Of a stretch of 21,787 nt of DNA, positions 1 to 8,025 are shown piece after piece. The notes under the pieces were generated by a model, which was not told the origin of the DNA, ran no database searches, and was given only the letters and a program-made list of their open reading frames with translations. Positions within the stretch are counted from its first letter, which is position 1; every line of letters begins with the position of its first letter. The stretch lies in the NCBI GenBank assembly GCA_045576655.1, contig JAZNGW010000020.1:1-21787 (forward strand), in the 5' to 3' direction. This stretch comes from RGIG8745 sp045576655 (GTDB taxonomy: Bacteria; Bacteroidota; Bacteroidia; Bacteroidales; Bacteroidaceae). Both the position numbers and the translations under genes were made by a program.

Positions 1-2990
1 TCCTCATTGTAGTAACCTGCACGGTAGTAAGTGTGGACTGTAACCTTGTACTTACCAGGAGTCAAACCTACGAGGTCCTGATAAAGGTCGATGGCAGCAC
101 GATTGTAGCTTACGGTGTTCTGCTTGTAGCCGTTCATAGGACCAGTTACCCAACCTTCGATAACACCAGTGTTCTTGTCACCCTTGGTTGGGTCGAAGTT
201 GTTGTTCACGATGAGGTGAGAAACGTCAACGATTTCCTGTTCGTCGTCGATGACAGGCATCTTCATAGCAACGGCAGCGAGGTTGATTTCCTCAATCTTT
301 GCAGTAGCCTCATCGTTAGAGTAAGTTGATGCCTCGTAAGCTGCAGATGCCTCAGCATAGAGAGCCTCGGCGTTCTCCTTAGCCTCCTTAGATGCTGTAG
401 CTGAATATTCGTCGATAGTAGACTTAAGGTTGTCAATAGCAGCCTTGAGGTTGACATATGTTGCTGTTGATGCAACCACTGCATCCTCGGCAGCCTTGAG
501 TGAAACAAGCACTTCATAGAGTCCGTCGGTTGCGTCTTTTGCTGTAGCGATGGCACTTGAGAGGGCGTTGATTTCAGGCTGGCCAGCCTTGTTTGCGAGC
601 AATGCCTCTGCCTCTGGTATTGTAGTTGCAATGACTTCGGCAAGAATCTCAGCGTTCTTCGCACGGAAGATGAGGGTGGCGTTGTTCCACCAAGCGCGGC
701 TTCCGTCGGCATAGCGGAGGTCGTTGCGCAGACCCACCTTCATTGTTCCGTCGGTTACGAGTCCGTACACAGTCTGGCGATAGCGCCCTGCCTGGAATGC
801 AGCGTATGCGCCGTCGGCAGAGTTAGGAACGTAGCCCTTGCCTATGTAGTTGTAGTCGCTTGAGTGGAGGAGCGTGTCGCTTGGGAAGTCAAGCACAGAG
901 TTCATCTTCTCTTCGTATCCGTTGATATAGACGTATGCCTTGTAGTCCTCCTCGCCTGTTAGAGCTGTATAGTCTGAAGCAAGATATGCAGCGTTGACAC
1001 TGAACTCATAGAGACCGTTCTGGAGTCCTGTGAGACTTTGGCTGATGTCAAAGAGCATGTTAGGACCTTCGCCCACAGGATTTCCGTTAGTAGGGAATGT
1101 CACGCCTGGCTGCTTAGTCCATCCGTCTTCGGCAGCGAAGTTTGCGTTCTTAAGGAGTTCTGTACAGTCTGTTCCGTCAGTCATACCTGTTGCGATAGCG
1201 TCAGCCATAAGTTTGTCGAGGAACTTAACCTCTGCCAAAATCTGCTCAGGTGTGAGCAAACCTTCGTTGAGGATATACCATGCTCCACCATTAGGGAACT
1301 GCTCTGACGGAGCGTCTTCAGAAACCAAATAGTCGGAAAGGATTTCTGCGCCTGTGCCGAAGAATGTGTCGCCGCGATCGGCAAGGAATGCTTCTGCTTC
1401 TTCATACTTAGCAAAATAAGTTGCGTAGGCGTCAAGACCGGCCTTAAGCGCCTTTGATGCAGGGTCGTAAGCAATGATAGCCTTTGTTATATCTTCTGAA
1501 GTCGTAGCACCGACAAGCGCAGTCTGAGCAGCCACATATGCGTCATAAGCTGAATGCTGGTAGTATGCGCCAGTCTCCTCGATGAAAGCAACATAATCAA
1601 CTGCTTTTGAAAGATAGTCCTCTTTCATATAAGCATATGCCTCATCTGAATCGCCGAGATAATAGAGATGCCAGTCATCAAAAACAGTCCAGTCGCCGCC
1701 AATCTGCACATCCTTCTTAAGACCGAAAGTCAGCGTTCCGTCGTTTACGATGGTGAGTAATGTCGTAGGCTCGTATTTGCCGTTGTTCATATAGAAGGCA
1801 GCCGACTTCATTGCATTAGGAACATATCCGTAAGCGTTCTGCAACTCATCTGTAGTCAACGACTCAGCAGAAGCACCCGAACTCATCAATGGCAGCTCTG
1901 CCGTAAGGCCGTTAATTGCTGTTGTATTGGCATATAGCTTCGCATTCAGTTTAGAATCGTCGCCTTCATCCAGTAATTTTGCATAAGCCTCAGCATCCCA
2001 ATCAGCCCAACCAGCACGGTAGAATGCAGTGACTGCCACGCGGTAGACACCGTTCTTCAAGCCTGTGAGGGTCTGGTTGGCGTCATAGTTCTTCTCATAG
2101 AACTCGGCGTTGCCGAAGGTCTGGAAAGCAGGCACTGTTCCAGCCCAACCGTCGTTGGTGTTGTTCTCGTATGTAGGGTTAGTGATGAGCGGAGTGTAGT
2201 TGGCAGGAGTCTGAGGCGATACTCTCTCTGTCTGGAACGCCATGACGAGCTCGTCAAGTTTGGCGTAAGCTGCAACAAGCTCCTCTTCAGTGCTTGCAGT
2301 GTTAGCATACACCGCCTCCACCTCGCTTATGTCAATGCCTTCGTTCTCAGCCTTTGCCTTTGTAATGGCGTTGCCCAACTTGTTGGCAGCATTCCATATC
2401 TTCTTGGCAGGGATGTAGGTTGCATACTCTGCAGGAGAGACAATCTTCCATGTAGTCTGGAATGTTGACACGTCAAATTCACCTTCTGCATCACAGATGT
2501 ACAAACGCGTGTCCTCCTTTGCCGGAATGAGTCCGAGGTAAGCATCCACCCATACTGTAGGGACAAAAGACTTGTTGAGAGCTGACAGACCAATCTTGTA
2601 AGTGCCGTCGCCTTTATCCTCGAAAGTGAAAAGCTTGTCATTATCACCATCCTTGGCCTGATCAATCCAAACAGCATCCCAATCAGCGATGTACACACAC
2701 AAGGTCTCGCCTGCATGGTCACCATCTTCAATGTAATTGGTGATGTAGTAAGATGAAGGATCGCTCTCGTGCGCCTCAAGCCATACCTTGTATCCTCGAA
2801 GTTCGCTGACACTGGCACGCGTAAGCCAGTCGTTTGCCCCAAGGAAGAATGCGTCAGCCTCCACATTGTAGAGATAACACTCTTCGCCCGCAGCGAGTGT
2901 CGTACCTGTCGGAACAGGCTTAGTCCATTGCGCAAATGCGCCTATGCACGACATGAGCATAAACGCCATCAAATAAAACTTTGCTTTCAT
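1..2990 (-). CDS. Large secreted multi-modular surface protein (N-terminal part, runs off left edge)
   Basis: Open without a stop from the ATG at 2988-2990 to base 1: 996 complete codons, C-terminus missing. Residues 1-20 are a clear signal peptide (charged N-terminus, hydrophobic core, cut after GAFA before QW), so the protein is exported. Residues about 23-185 form an all-beta region rich in Trp/Tyr that could be a beta-trefoil, though this is only a guess. Then come modules of similar design, at about 262-446, 607-777 and 925 to the edge. Each has an N-terminal asparagine-rich strand and a core of the type QxLxGLxNGxYxVxVxAxYRAG (residues 306-327, 651-672, 970-992); the first two also share a YVPN strand (389-392, 719-722) and a DGTLxxGLxxD strand. 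The modules resemble galactose-binding-like beta-sandwiches. They are joined by Ala/Glu-rich helical linkers (about 195-250, 450-600, 780-915). The likely role is surface binding of glycan or host ligand, which is inference. No close family is recognised. Confidence 0.85.
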   Translation of the reverse strand, partial: MKAKFYLMAFMLMSCIGAFAQWTKPVPTGTTLAAGEECYLYNVEADAFFLGANDWLTRASVSELRGYKVWLEAHESDPSSYYITNYIEDGDHAGETLCVYIADWDAVWIDQAKDGDNDKLFTFEDKGDGTYKIGLSALNKSFVPTVWVDAYLGLIPAKEDTRLYICDAEGEFDVSTFQTTWKIVSPAEYATYIPAKKIWNAANKLGNAITKAKAENEGIDISEVEAVYANTASTEEELVAAYAKLDELVMAFQTERVSPQTPANYTPLITNPTYENNTNDGWAGTVPAFQTFGNAEFYEKNYDANQTLTGLKNGVYRVAVTAFYRAGWADWDAEAYAKLLDEGDDSKLNAKLYANTTAINGLTAELPLMSSGASAESLTTDELQNAYGYVPNAMKSAAFYMNNGKYEPTTLLTIVNDGTLTFGLKKDVQIGGDWTVFDDWHLYYLGDSDEAYAYMKEDYLSKAVDYVAFIEETGAYYQHSAYDAYVAAQTALVGATTSEDITKAIIAYDPASKALKAGLDAYATYFAKYEEAEAFLADRGDTFFGTGAEILSDYLVSEDAPSEQFPNGGAWYILNEGLLTPEQILAEVKFLDKLMADAIATGMTDGTDCTELLKNANFAAEDGWTKQPGVTFPTNGNPVGEGPNMLFDISQSLTGLQNGLYEFSVNAAYLASDYTALTGEEDYKAYVYINGYEEKMNSVLDFPSDTLLHSSDYNYIGKGYVPNSADGAYAAFQAGRYRQTVYGLVTDGTMKVGLRNDLRYADGSRAWWNNATLIFRAKNAEILAEVIATTIPEAEALLANKAGQPEINALSSAIATAKDATDGLYEVLVSLKAAEDAVVASTATYVNLKAAIDNLKSTIDEYSATASKEAKENAEALYAEASAAYEASTYSNDEATAKIEEINLAAVAMKMPVIDDEQEIVDVSHLIVNNNFDPTKGDKNTGVIEGWVTGPMNGYKQNTVSYNRAAIDLYQDLVGLTPGKYKVTVHTYYRAGYYNE

Positions 2991-3052
2991 AGATTTAAAT
3001 TTAAATAGGTGAAAAGTTTGTGTTTACAAATAGTCCATTGATTTAAGTACAC

Positions 3053-3060
3053 CAAAGATA
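3053..3060 (-). promoter_or_regulatory. Bacteroidetes -7 promoter box for the large secreted protein
   Basis: Read on the minus strand this is TATCTTTG, a perfect match to the Bacteroidetes -7 consensus TAnnTTTG, 62 bases before the ATG. A TTTG lies 25 bases further upstream, longer than the usual 19-21, so no convincing -33 box is claimed. The implied leader is about 50 bases and AT-rich, with no Shine-Dalgarno sequence. Confidence 0.6.
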
Positions 3061-3139
3061 ACGAAAAGTTCCTCACTCCATAAAACAAAACATCTGATAT
3101 TTTCAATCTTAAGGAGATAAATGACTATATAACAGAAAT

Positions 3140-3189
3140 TTAAAACAAAAACAACGCCTGCGCCGAGGAAAAATTCCACGACGCAAGCG
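3140..3189 (-). terminator. Intrinsic terminator closing the helicase / WYL / small membrane protein unit
   Basis: Two 14-base arms (3155-3168 and 3176-3189) flank a 7-base loop. In minus-strand RNA 13 of 14 positions pair, two of them as G-U, and a T-rich run TTGTTTTTGTTTT follows. In plus-strand RNA the same G-U positions become C-A mismatches, so the structure favours termination of leftward transcription. It sits just downstream of the 3213-3536 gene. Confidence 0.7.
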
Positions 3190-3212
3190 CAAAAAGAAAT
3201 ATGTGCAGTTTG

Positions 3213-3536
3213 TTAGTCTTCGTCCTTAAAGAGCTCTGTATGCCTGATCACGCTCACAGCCTTTGCAAGCCAGCAGATGGCCGCAATGCGGAGCAACAAT
3301 GGCATTTCGACTGGGAACACCGCCAAGCAGAGAGCCAAGAAAAGGTTAAGAATATGAAGCACGTCGACAGGCGTAACCTCCTGCTCAATAACTGTGGAGA
3401 ACAGGCGAGCCGCGCTTACCAATGGCGCTGACGACAAGATGGCGCGCTTTGCCCATTTTGCCAAACCTGCAAATGTGAATGACTGACGTGCATTGATGAG
3501 GGTTACACCCGACTGAGTTGTTGCTGTTGTTTTCAT
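3213..3536 (-). CDS. Small two-TM membrane protein, function unknown
   Basis: A 107-residue protein with a basic, mildly amphipathic N-terminal half (KWAKR at about 27-31) and two hydrophobic segments at about 56-74 and 79-96, followed by a short charged tail ending KDED. No signal peptide and no recognised family. It lies 80 bases downstream of the WYL regulator on the same strand and is followed directly by an intrinsic terminator, so it may be the last gene of that unit. A near-consensus promoter box (TTACTTTG, one mismatch) at 3564-3571 could give it its own transcript. The protein call rests on the open frame, the coherent hydrophobic pattern, and its fit between a start codon and a terminator. 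Confidence 0.6.
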   Translation of the reverse strand: MKTTATTQSGVTLINARQSFTFAGLAKWAKRAILSSAPLVSAARLFSTVIEQEVTPVDVLHILNLFLALCLAVFPVEMPLLLRIAAICWLAKAVSVIRHTELFKDED

Positions 3537-3616
3537 ATATCGAAGTATTTAAGTTTCACACTGCAAAGTAACCACCATTAAGTGTCAAACTACGTCACAC
3601 CTCGACAATAAAAAAC

Positions 3617-4528
3617 CTAATCCATGAGTTTTTCTGTTAAAATATTTAAATCTTTGCGCAAAAACTCCTTAAAATTTGGACTGTCAACGATGTCAATATC
3701 CTGAATCAAGCCCATAACGAAACGCCCTACCCCCTGATAGCTGCACACGAGAGTGGAGAACAACCAATGCGAATCGTCCATTATCACGAACTGATGCTCC
3801 TCCACACCATATTCCTCCATAAGGACACGCATAGACAGGCGGCCCATACGCAACTTAACCCTGTACTGCTTTTCGCCGGAGAACCCGAACACATCAGTGT
3901 AGTAAGTGATGTGACGATTGGCAAACTCCCACTTCTCATCCAGAACCTCCACATTATGCTGTATACGAGCCAATTTGAACGTCTTGCACTGCTGCGCCTT
4001 AATGTCGAAACATCTGACATCACTACCGTTATGCACAAACTTGAAAGGCTCGACCAGTCGGTCGGCCACAGTGTTGCCATGAGGCGAGTAGTAATCGTGA
4101 AGCACCACCTTGCGCCTCCTGTTTATGGCATCATACAAAGCGTCTATATTGCTTGCAAGAAGCTTGTCCATCTTCACATCCGACAGAAGTTGCATACCAT
4201 ACACACTGCCAAGCTTCATCTTCAGATTCTGCACAGCGCTGTTCCCCTTGTCAGCCTGATTGAGCAATCGGCGCAGCACCTCAAGCTCCGTACCCGTGAA
4301 GCGCACCTTGTCGGATATGCGGCTCACGAACGGCGAACTGAGTTCGATGCTGTACACCCCATCATTTTTCACCAAGTCGAACCCAGCCGTCTTGAAGAAA
4401 TCGAGGTATCTGTATATGCTCCGTCTGGTCAGCCCCGTACGTTCGCACAACTGCTGCACAGTCAGATAAGTATTGCCCACCAGCATCTCCAAGAGACGCA
4501 GCTGACGCTCAAACTTTTCAAGTTCCAT
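3617..4528 (-). CDS. WYL-domain HTH transcriptional regulator
   Basis: A 303-residue protein with the standard architecture of WYL regulators: an N-terminal winged helix-turn-helix (about 5-60; recognition region LCERTGLTRRSIYRYL at 27-42), a central Sm-fold WYL domain (about 129-200) and a C-terminal WCX-type extension (about 215-300). In the WYL core the usual Trp-Tyr-Leu tripeptide after the HNG turn (166-168) is not conserved; the segment reads DVRCF. The later basic residues (KLARI, 185-189) are kept. Family members bind DNA as dimers and respond to nucleic-acid or nucleotide-like ligands. The gene lies 51 bases downstream of the helicase-nuclease on the same strand, with no obvious promoter between, so co-transcription is plausible. 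Sampled composition is near 50% GC, clearly higher than the helicase gene, so the two may not have arrived together. Confidence 0.88.
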   Translation of the reverse strand: MELEKFERQLRLLEMLVGNTYLTVQQLCERTGLTRRSIYRYLDFFKTAGFDLVKNDGVYSIELSSPFVSRISDKVRFTGTELEVLRRLLNQADKGNSAVQNLKMKLGSVYGMQLLSDVKMDKLLASNIDALYDAINRRRKVVLHDYYSPHGNTVADRLVEPFKFVHNGSDVRCFDIKAQQCKTFKLARIQHNVEVLDEKWEFANRHITYYTDVFGFSGEKQYRVKLRMGRLSMRVLMEEYGVEEHQFVIMDDSHWLFSTLVCSYQGVGRFVMGLIQDIDIVDSPNFKEFLRKDLNILTEKLMD

Positions 4529-4579
4529 AAGGTGTAATTTTCCCTTTAAATAGTGAAGATTTAAGAATGACTGTAAAAA

Positions 4580-7333
4580 TCAATTTACTATTTCACGCAA
4601 TTTCAATAATATTTTTTCTTTCTCGCCGCTTTCATTCGTCTTAAGTCGGATTAATGGCAAACCATAAAGTTCGAGAATATGATTTTTCTTTAAATCTCGT
4701 TGATACTGTTCTGTTTCTTTGTTGTGATATGCATACCCATCCGTTTCTATTGCTAAAACAGGTTTTTTGGTAACATGATTTACTACAAGAAAATCCAAGT
4801 GCGTGCTATAATGAGATATGTATTTTTTCTCTTCTTCATTAAGCAAAGACCAATCTTTAAAAATCGTACGCAAAGGTGTATGGCATAGAATTCCTAGGTG
4901 ACTAAATTCCGGATAATCAGACAATATGTTTTCCAATAATGAATAAGTCAAATTTTCAGAATCATACAAGGAGATATTTTTATGTTTTGCAAGATATTCC
5001 ATTCGCTCTGATGAATAATGACTAAAAAGATAGTCAAAGATAGAACAAATCTTACTTTCCGTAACGGAAAGATTATTGTAAACAATATAGTCTATAAGTT
5101 CTGCTATATACCCCTTCCGCTTTTGCTCATTACCCGAAACAATCAAACAAAAGTGTTTTTTTGCTCTAGAAATAGCCACATTTATCAAATTCGGGTCATC
5201 ACTAAACTCTGTTATTTGATCATCTACCACACTCATTATAATTGTGTCTTTTTCTCTTCCTTGATACTTATGAATAGTTGCGGTCTCTATTCCTGGTATT
5301 TGCCTTATAAACTCGTTTACCTGGTTATTATATGGTGTTATAACACCTATTTCTTCGGAATTTTTGTATATAGGCAACACCTCTTCCTTAACAACATCTA
5401 TTTCACGTTGGTTATAATGATTGCGGGCATGATGCCCTGGAACAGTTTTTATCGCCATCATCACATTTTTTTCATCATGATCTTTAGTCATAATAAGCAA
5501 ATTACCACCATAGAAACGTTGATTGCAAAAGTTAATAATTGTAGGATGACAACGATAATGCTCACGCAATAAAGTTTGCTTTACATTTGGAATAATGGCA
5601 CAAATTGATTGCAAAAAACTATAATCAACACAATGATAACCGCGCTCTATGTTATATTCATCAAAAATACCATTTAATTTAAATCGATCTTCTTCTGTAA
5701 CAACATTAGGCAATTGCATCGTATCACCAACGATTACAGCATTTTTAGCGCAAGTCAAAGCTAATGCACCTGTATCAATTGATACTTGGGACGCTTCATC
5801 CATTATGATATAGTCATATACATGATCAGATATTGCAGTCCTAGCTGAAAAAGTGGTGCTTAATATTACAGGATACTGCCTACAGATTTTATCACCCAAC
5901 ATGTTGATTTCATTTACGGATGATAAAACGTATCGCTTTTCTTCATTATACTTACAATAAAGAGCGTCTTTCAGTAACTGCAATGATTTAGACACAAGAA
6001 TCTTTGATAAATCTTCAGAGTCAATGATTTTTAAATCTTTTTCTATTTTATCAACTATAGAATTCAATTCCTGCAAACGCACTACATAATATAAAGACTG
6101 AAGTTCCAAGATAGTCGGTTGAAGATTATTTATATCAAAGGGAGAATTAATACCTAACAGATATTTTCTTGTAATATTCATCCATGACCACTTAATTCGC
6201 TCCTTAAGTTTTCCGAAAAAATTTAGGGGAACTATAACATCACCTTCCGCATAGGCTTGATACTCTAACCAAAGTTTCATCAAACGCTTAGATTTGATGC
6301 CATGCTTTGGAGTATAGGAATTCGCCCCGATATTATAATTCTTCATGAAATGCTCCCATTCCAAAGTAACAGACTTTATTTCCTGCTTACAAGAAGCTAA
6401 TTCCTCTTGCAGAGCAAACACCTTCTTCAACTTAGCAAGAATTGAAGAAAGTTCTAATTTTGCTTGGATTACTTCTTTAGAAGGCATTCGCCACGAATGC
6501 AATTCATCTGGTATACCAGGCTGCTTTTTGATAAAAGCATCTTTGTTTTCTCTTTTTCCCAAAGAAGCAACAACAAAAGCAAGACCAAATTTTTCTAATT
6601 TCTCCAGTACATTTTCAGTAGCGGAATTATTATTAGAAACAACAATAACACTTTTACCCTGAATAATTATATTGGCAATAATGTTAAGAATTGTTTGTGT
6701 CTTACCAGTTCCTGGAGGACCTTGTATAACACTTATTTGGTTCTCAAACGCAGCTGTAACAGCTTTTTCTTGACTGGCATTACACCCAAAAGGGAAAATA
6801 AGATTATGGGATTTACACTTTCTTACTTTATTTTTTGAAGGATTCAAATATGGAGCAACAGCCGCCGTGTCATCTATGAAATCTATTTTCTCATAGAGTG
6901 CAGAAAGTATTCCACCATGTTCTTCATCTTTGCCTAATTCATTAACATAAGCAATCCGTTTTAGATAATTAAATGTATCTTTGGCTACTTTATCACTAAA
7001 ACAAGATTCAACAACATTAATAGAACCATCCAAATAATCTTTAACAAAACCATTAGAAAACGTAATTCTCCAATGTCTTAAATTTCCTTGTTTAAAAGAA
7101 CGAATATCCGCAATATTATGTTGCTCGCATCCTCCAATATACACCTTACAATTTAAGTTATCATGCCAGGTTGCATCTTTCAGATATACAACATCGTTAT
7201 AGCGATAATGAAAAGTTTTAGGAGTATTCTTAAATTTAATTGCATACAATCCATTTTGACCTAAATCCATTTTTTCTATCTGCAAAGATTTAGGTTGTCC
7301 CTTTACAATAATGAATGTATCTTTTATAACCAT
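4580..7333 (-). CDS. SF1 (Upf1/Dna2-like) helicase fused to a Vsr-like PD-(D/E)XK nuclease domain
   Basis: A 917-residue protein. Residues 1-180 are an N-terminal region without a recognised fold. The superfamily 1 helicase core follows: Q-motif-like NASQEKA (185-191), Walker A GPPGTGKT (205-212), a coiled-coil-rich insertion (about 260-480), Walker B DEAS (512-515), GDTMQLPNV (536-544), REHYRCHP (590-597), GVITPYNNQV (663-672), TIHKYQGREKD (686-696) and the arginine-finger motif NVAISRAKK (718-726). The last 75 residues look like a Vsr/DUF559/DUF2726-type nuclease: D847 in HLDFLV, ETD at 863-865 and QYQRD at 876-880. The expected activity is ATP-driven translocation on nucleic acid coupled to cleavage, in the cytoplasm. 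Sampled stretches have about 32-40% GC, below the flanking WYL and phosphatase genes, which suggests transfer. Many such fusions act in phage or plasmid defence; that role is inference here. Confidence 0.9.
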   Translation of the reverse strand: MVIKDTFIIVKGQPKSLQIEKMDLGQNGLYAIKFKNTPKTFHYRYNDVVYLKDATWHDNLNCKVYIGGCEQHNIADIRSFKQGNLRHWRITFSNGFVKDYLDGSINVVESCFSDKVAKDTFNYLKRIAYVNELGKDEEHGGILSALYEKIDFIDDTAAVAPYLNPSKNKVRKCKSHNLIFPFGCNASQEKAVTAAFENQISVIQGPPGTGKTQTILNIIANIIIQGKSVIVVSNNNSATENVLEKLEKFGLAFVVASLGKRENKDAFIKKQPGIPDELHSWRMPSKEVIQAKLELSSILAKLKKVFALQEELASCKQEIKSVTLEWEHFMKNYNIGANSYTPKHGIKSKRLMKLWLEYQAYAEGDVIVPLNFFGKLKERIKWSWMNITRKYLLGINSPFDINNLQPTILELQSLYYVVRLQELNSIVDKIEKDLKIIDSEDLSKILVSKSLQLLKDALYCKYNEEKRYVLSSVNEINMLGDKICRQYPVILSTTFSARTAISDHVYDYIIMDEASQVSIDTGALALTCAKNAVIVGDTMQLPNVVTEEDRFKLNGIFDEYNIERGYHCVDYSFLQSICAIIPNVKQTLLREHYRCHPTIINFCNQRFYGGNLLIMTKDHDEKNVMMAIKTVPGHHARNHYNQREIDVVKEEVLPIYKNSEEIGVITPYNNQVNEFIRQIPGIETATIHKYQGREKDTIIMSVVDDQITEFSDDPNLINVAISRAKKHFCLIVSGNEQKRKGYIAELIDYIVYNNLSVTESKICSIFDYLFSHYSSERMEYLAKHKNISLYDSENLTYSLLENILSDYPEFSHLGILCHTPLRTIFKDWSLLNEEEKKYISHYSTHLDFLVVNHVTKKPVLAIETDGYAYHNKETEQYQRDLKKNHILELYGLPLIRLKTNESGEKEKILLKLREIVN

Positions 7334-7386
7334 AAATTTAAGATTCTAAAATAACATATGTACAATTACATATCCTTTATCAAATC

Positions 7387-7418
7387 CAAATATACAGCGA
7401 ATTTGCCACCCTGCCAAA
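7387..7418 (-). promoter_or_regulatory. Full Bacteroidetes promoter (-33 and -7) for the helicase-nuclease
   Basis: On the minus strand a TTTG (7415-7418) is followed after exactly 20 bases by TATATTTG (7387-7394), matching the Bacteroides sigma-ABfr consensus TTTG-N19-21-TAnnTTTG. The -7 box ends 53 bases before the ATG at 7333. This is the best-formed promoter in the window. Confidence 0.75.
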
Positions 7419-7972
7419 CCTAACGACAGTTTTGAAAACAAATACATTCCTAACATTATCTACCACACTCCAAATCAGAACTCTCGCATTAGAAACATGA
7501 CATAACCTCGGTGCAAAACCACCATCACCCCGCTCCTTACTTCCCAACCCTTCGCTGAAAACTATAAATAAAAGTAATATTTGTACAAATAATAGTTTTA
7601 TTCATATAAATATTAGTTTTATTCTTACAAATATAAGTTTTATTTATACTTTTCTCCGAGGAGGTGTAAAATATTTAGCGGGGTGGAGATAAGTTTCTGC
7701 AGGTAACGTTTATTGTTAATGGTTTATCGAACGATAACGGGAATGATGACGACAACTATGACGGGAACGACACTGATGCCGCTGTTCTTTGTCCTTAAAC
7801 ATTTAACGCCGTGTCATTCGGCGTGTTCCGTGTGCTCCGTGCCTAAAAAACATGGGGAATCTTTCCTGTCCGAAGAGACACCCTCGAAAGGCAGAGGCCG
7901 ACTGGAGAGAAAATATTGGCCGCAACATGCTTTTTTACGGCAAACGGAAAGGTGCGTTTCACAAAATCTGAC
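7419..7972. other. Non-coding stretch between helicase-nuclease and phosphatase
   Basis: I see no credible gene here. The left part (7419-7525) is featureless. The segment 7526-7685 is bounded by a perfect 9-bp inverted repeat (CACCCCGCT at 7526-7534, AGCGGGGTG at 7677-7685) and holds the 21-bp tandem repeat array. The right part (7686-7972) has a sequence resembling one at 15657-15677 and a CTCCGTGCCT-type stretch near 7830-7850 that resembles widely dispersed bacterial repeats. Confidence 0.6.
7563..7646. repeat. 21-bp tandem repeat array, four units
   Basis: Four consecutive 21-base units start at 7563, 7584, 7605 and 7626. The last three share the pattern TAYAAATAWWAGTTTTATT followed by two variable bases. 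The first unit matches the second at 16 of 21 positions. The core AGTTTTATT recurs at exactly two helical turns, so all copies would face the same side of the DNA. There are no spacers, so it is not a CRISPR array. Confidence 0.85.
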
Positions 7973-7980
7973 TATATTTG
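7973..7980 (+). promoter_or_regulatory. Bacteroidetes -7 box for the alkaline phosphatase
   Basis: TATATTTG, a perfect TAnnTTTG match, ends 45 bases before the phosphatase ATG. No TTTG lies at the right distance for a -33 box. The leader is AT-rich (AACATAAACATATACTAT just before the ATG) without a Shine-Dalgarno sequence, as usual in this phylum. Confidence 0.6.
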
Positions 7981-8025
7981 TGGTGATGAGAATATTATAT
8001 ACATCATAACATAAACATATACTAT

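Noticed and set aside
2327..2935. 202-codon minus-strand frame inside the large secreted protein
   Set aside because: Out-of-frame shadow; the true frame has a signal peptide and repeated modules and stays open for 996 codons.
3111..3132. AAGGAG followed by ATG on the plus strand
   Set aside because: The frame stops after three codons, and Bacteroidetes rarely rely on Shine-Dalgarno sequences.
3564..3571. TTACTTTG on the minus strand before the small membrane protein
   Set aside because: One mismatch to TAnnTTTG and the only upstream TTTG is 14 bases away, so it is too weak to list as a promoter.
3767..4537. 256-codon plus-strand frame opposite the WYL regulator
   Set aside because: No recognisable domain, and it lies fully antisense to a gene with clear HTH and WYL domains.
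7563..7646. CRISPR array
   Set aside because: The repeats are directly adjacent with no spacers, and no cas genes are nearby.
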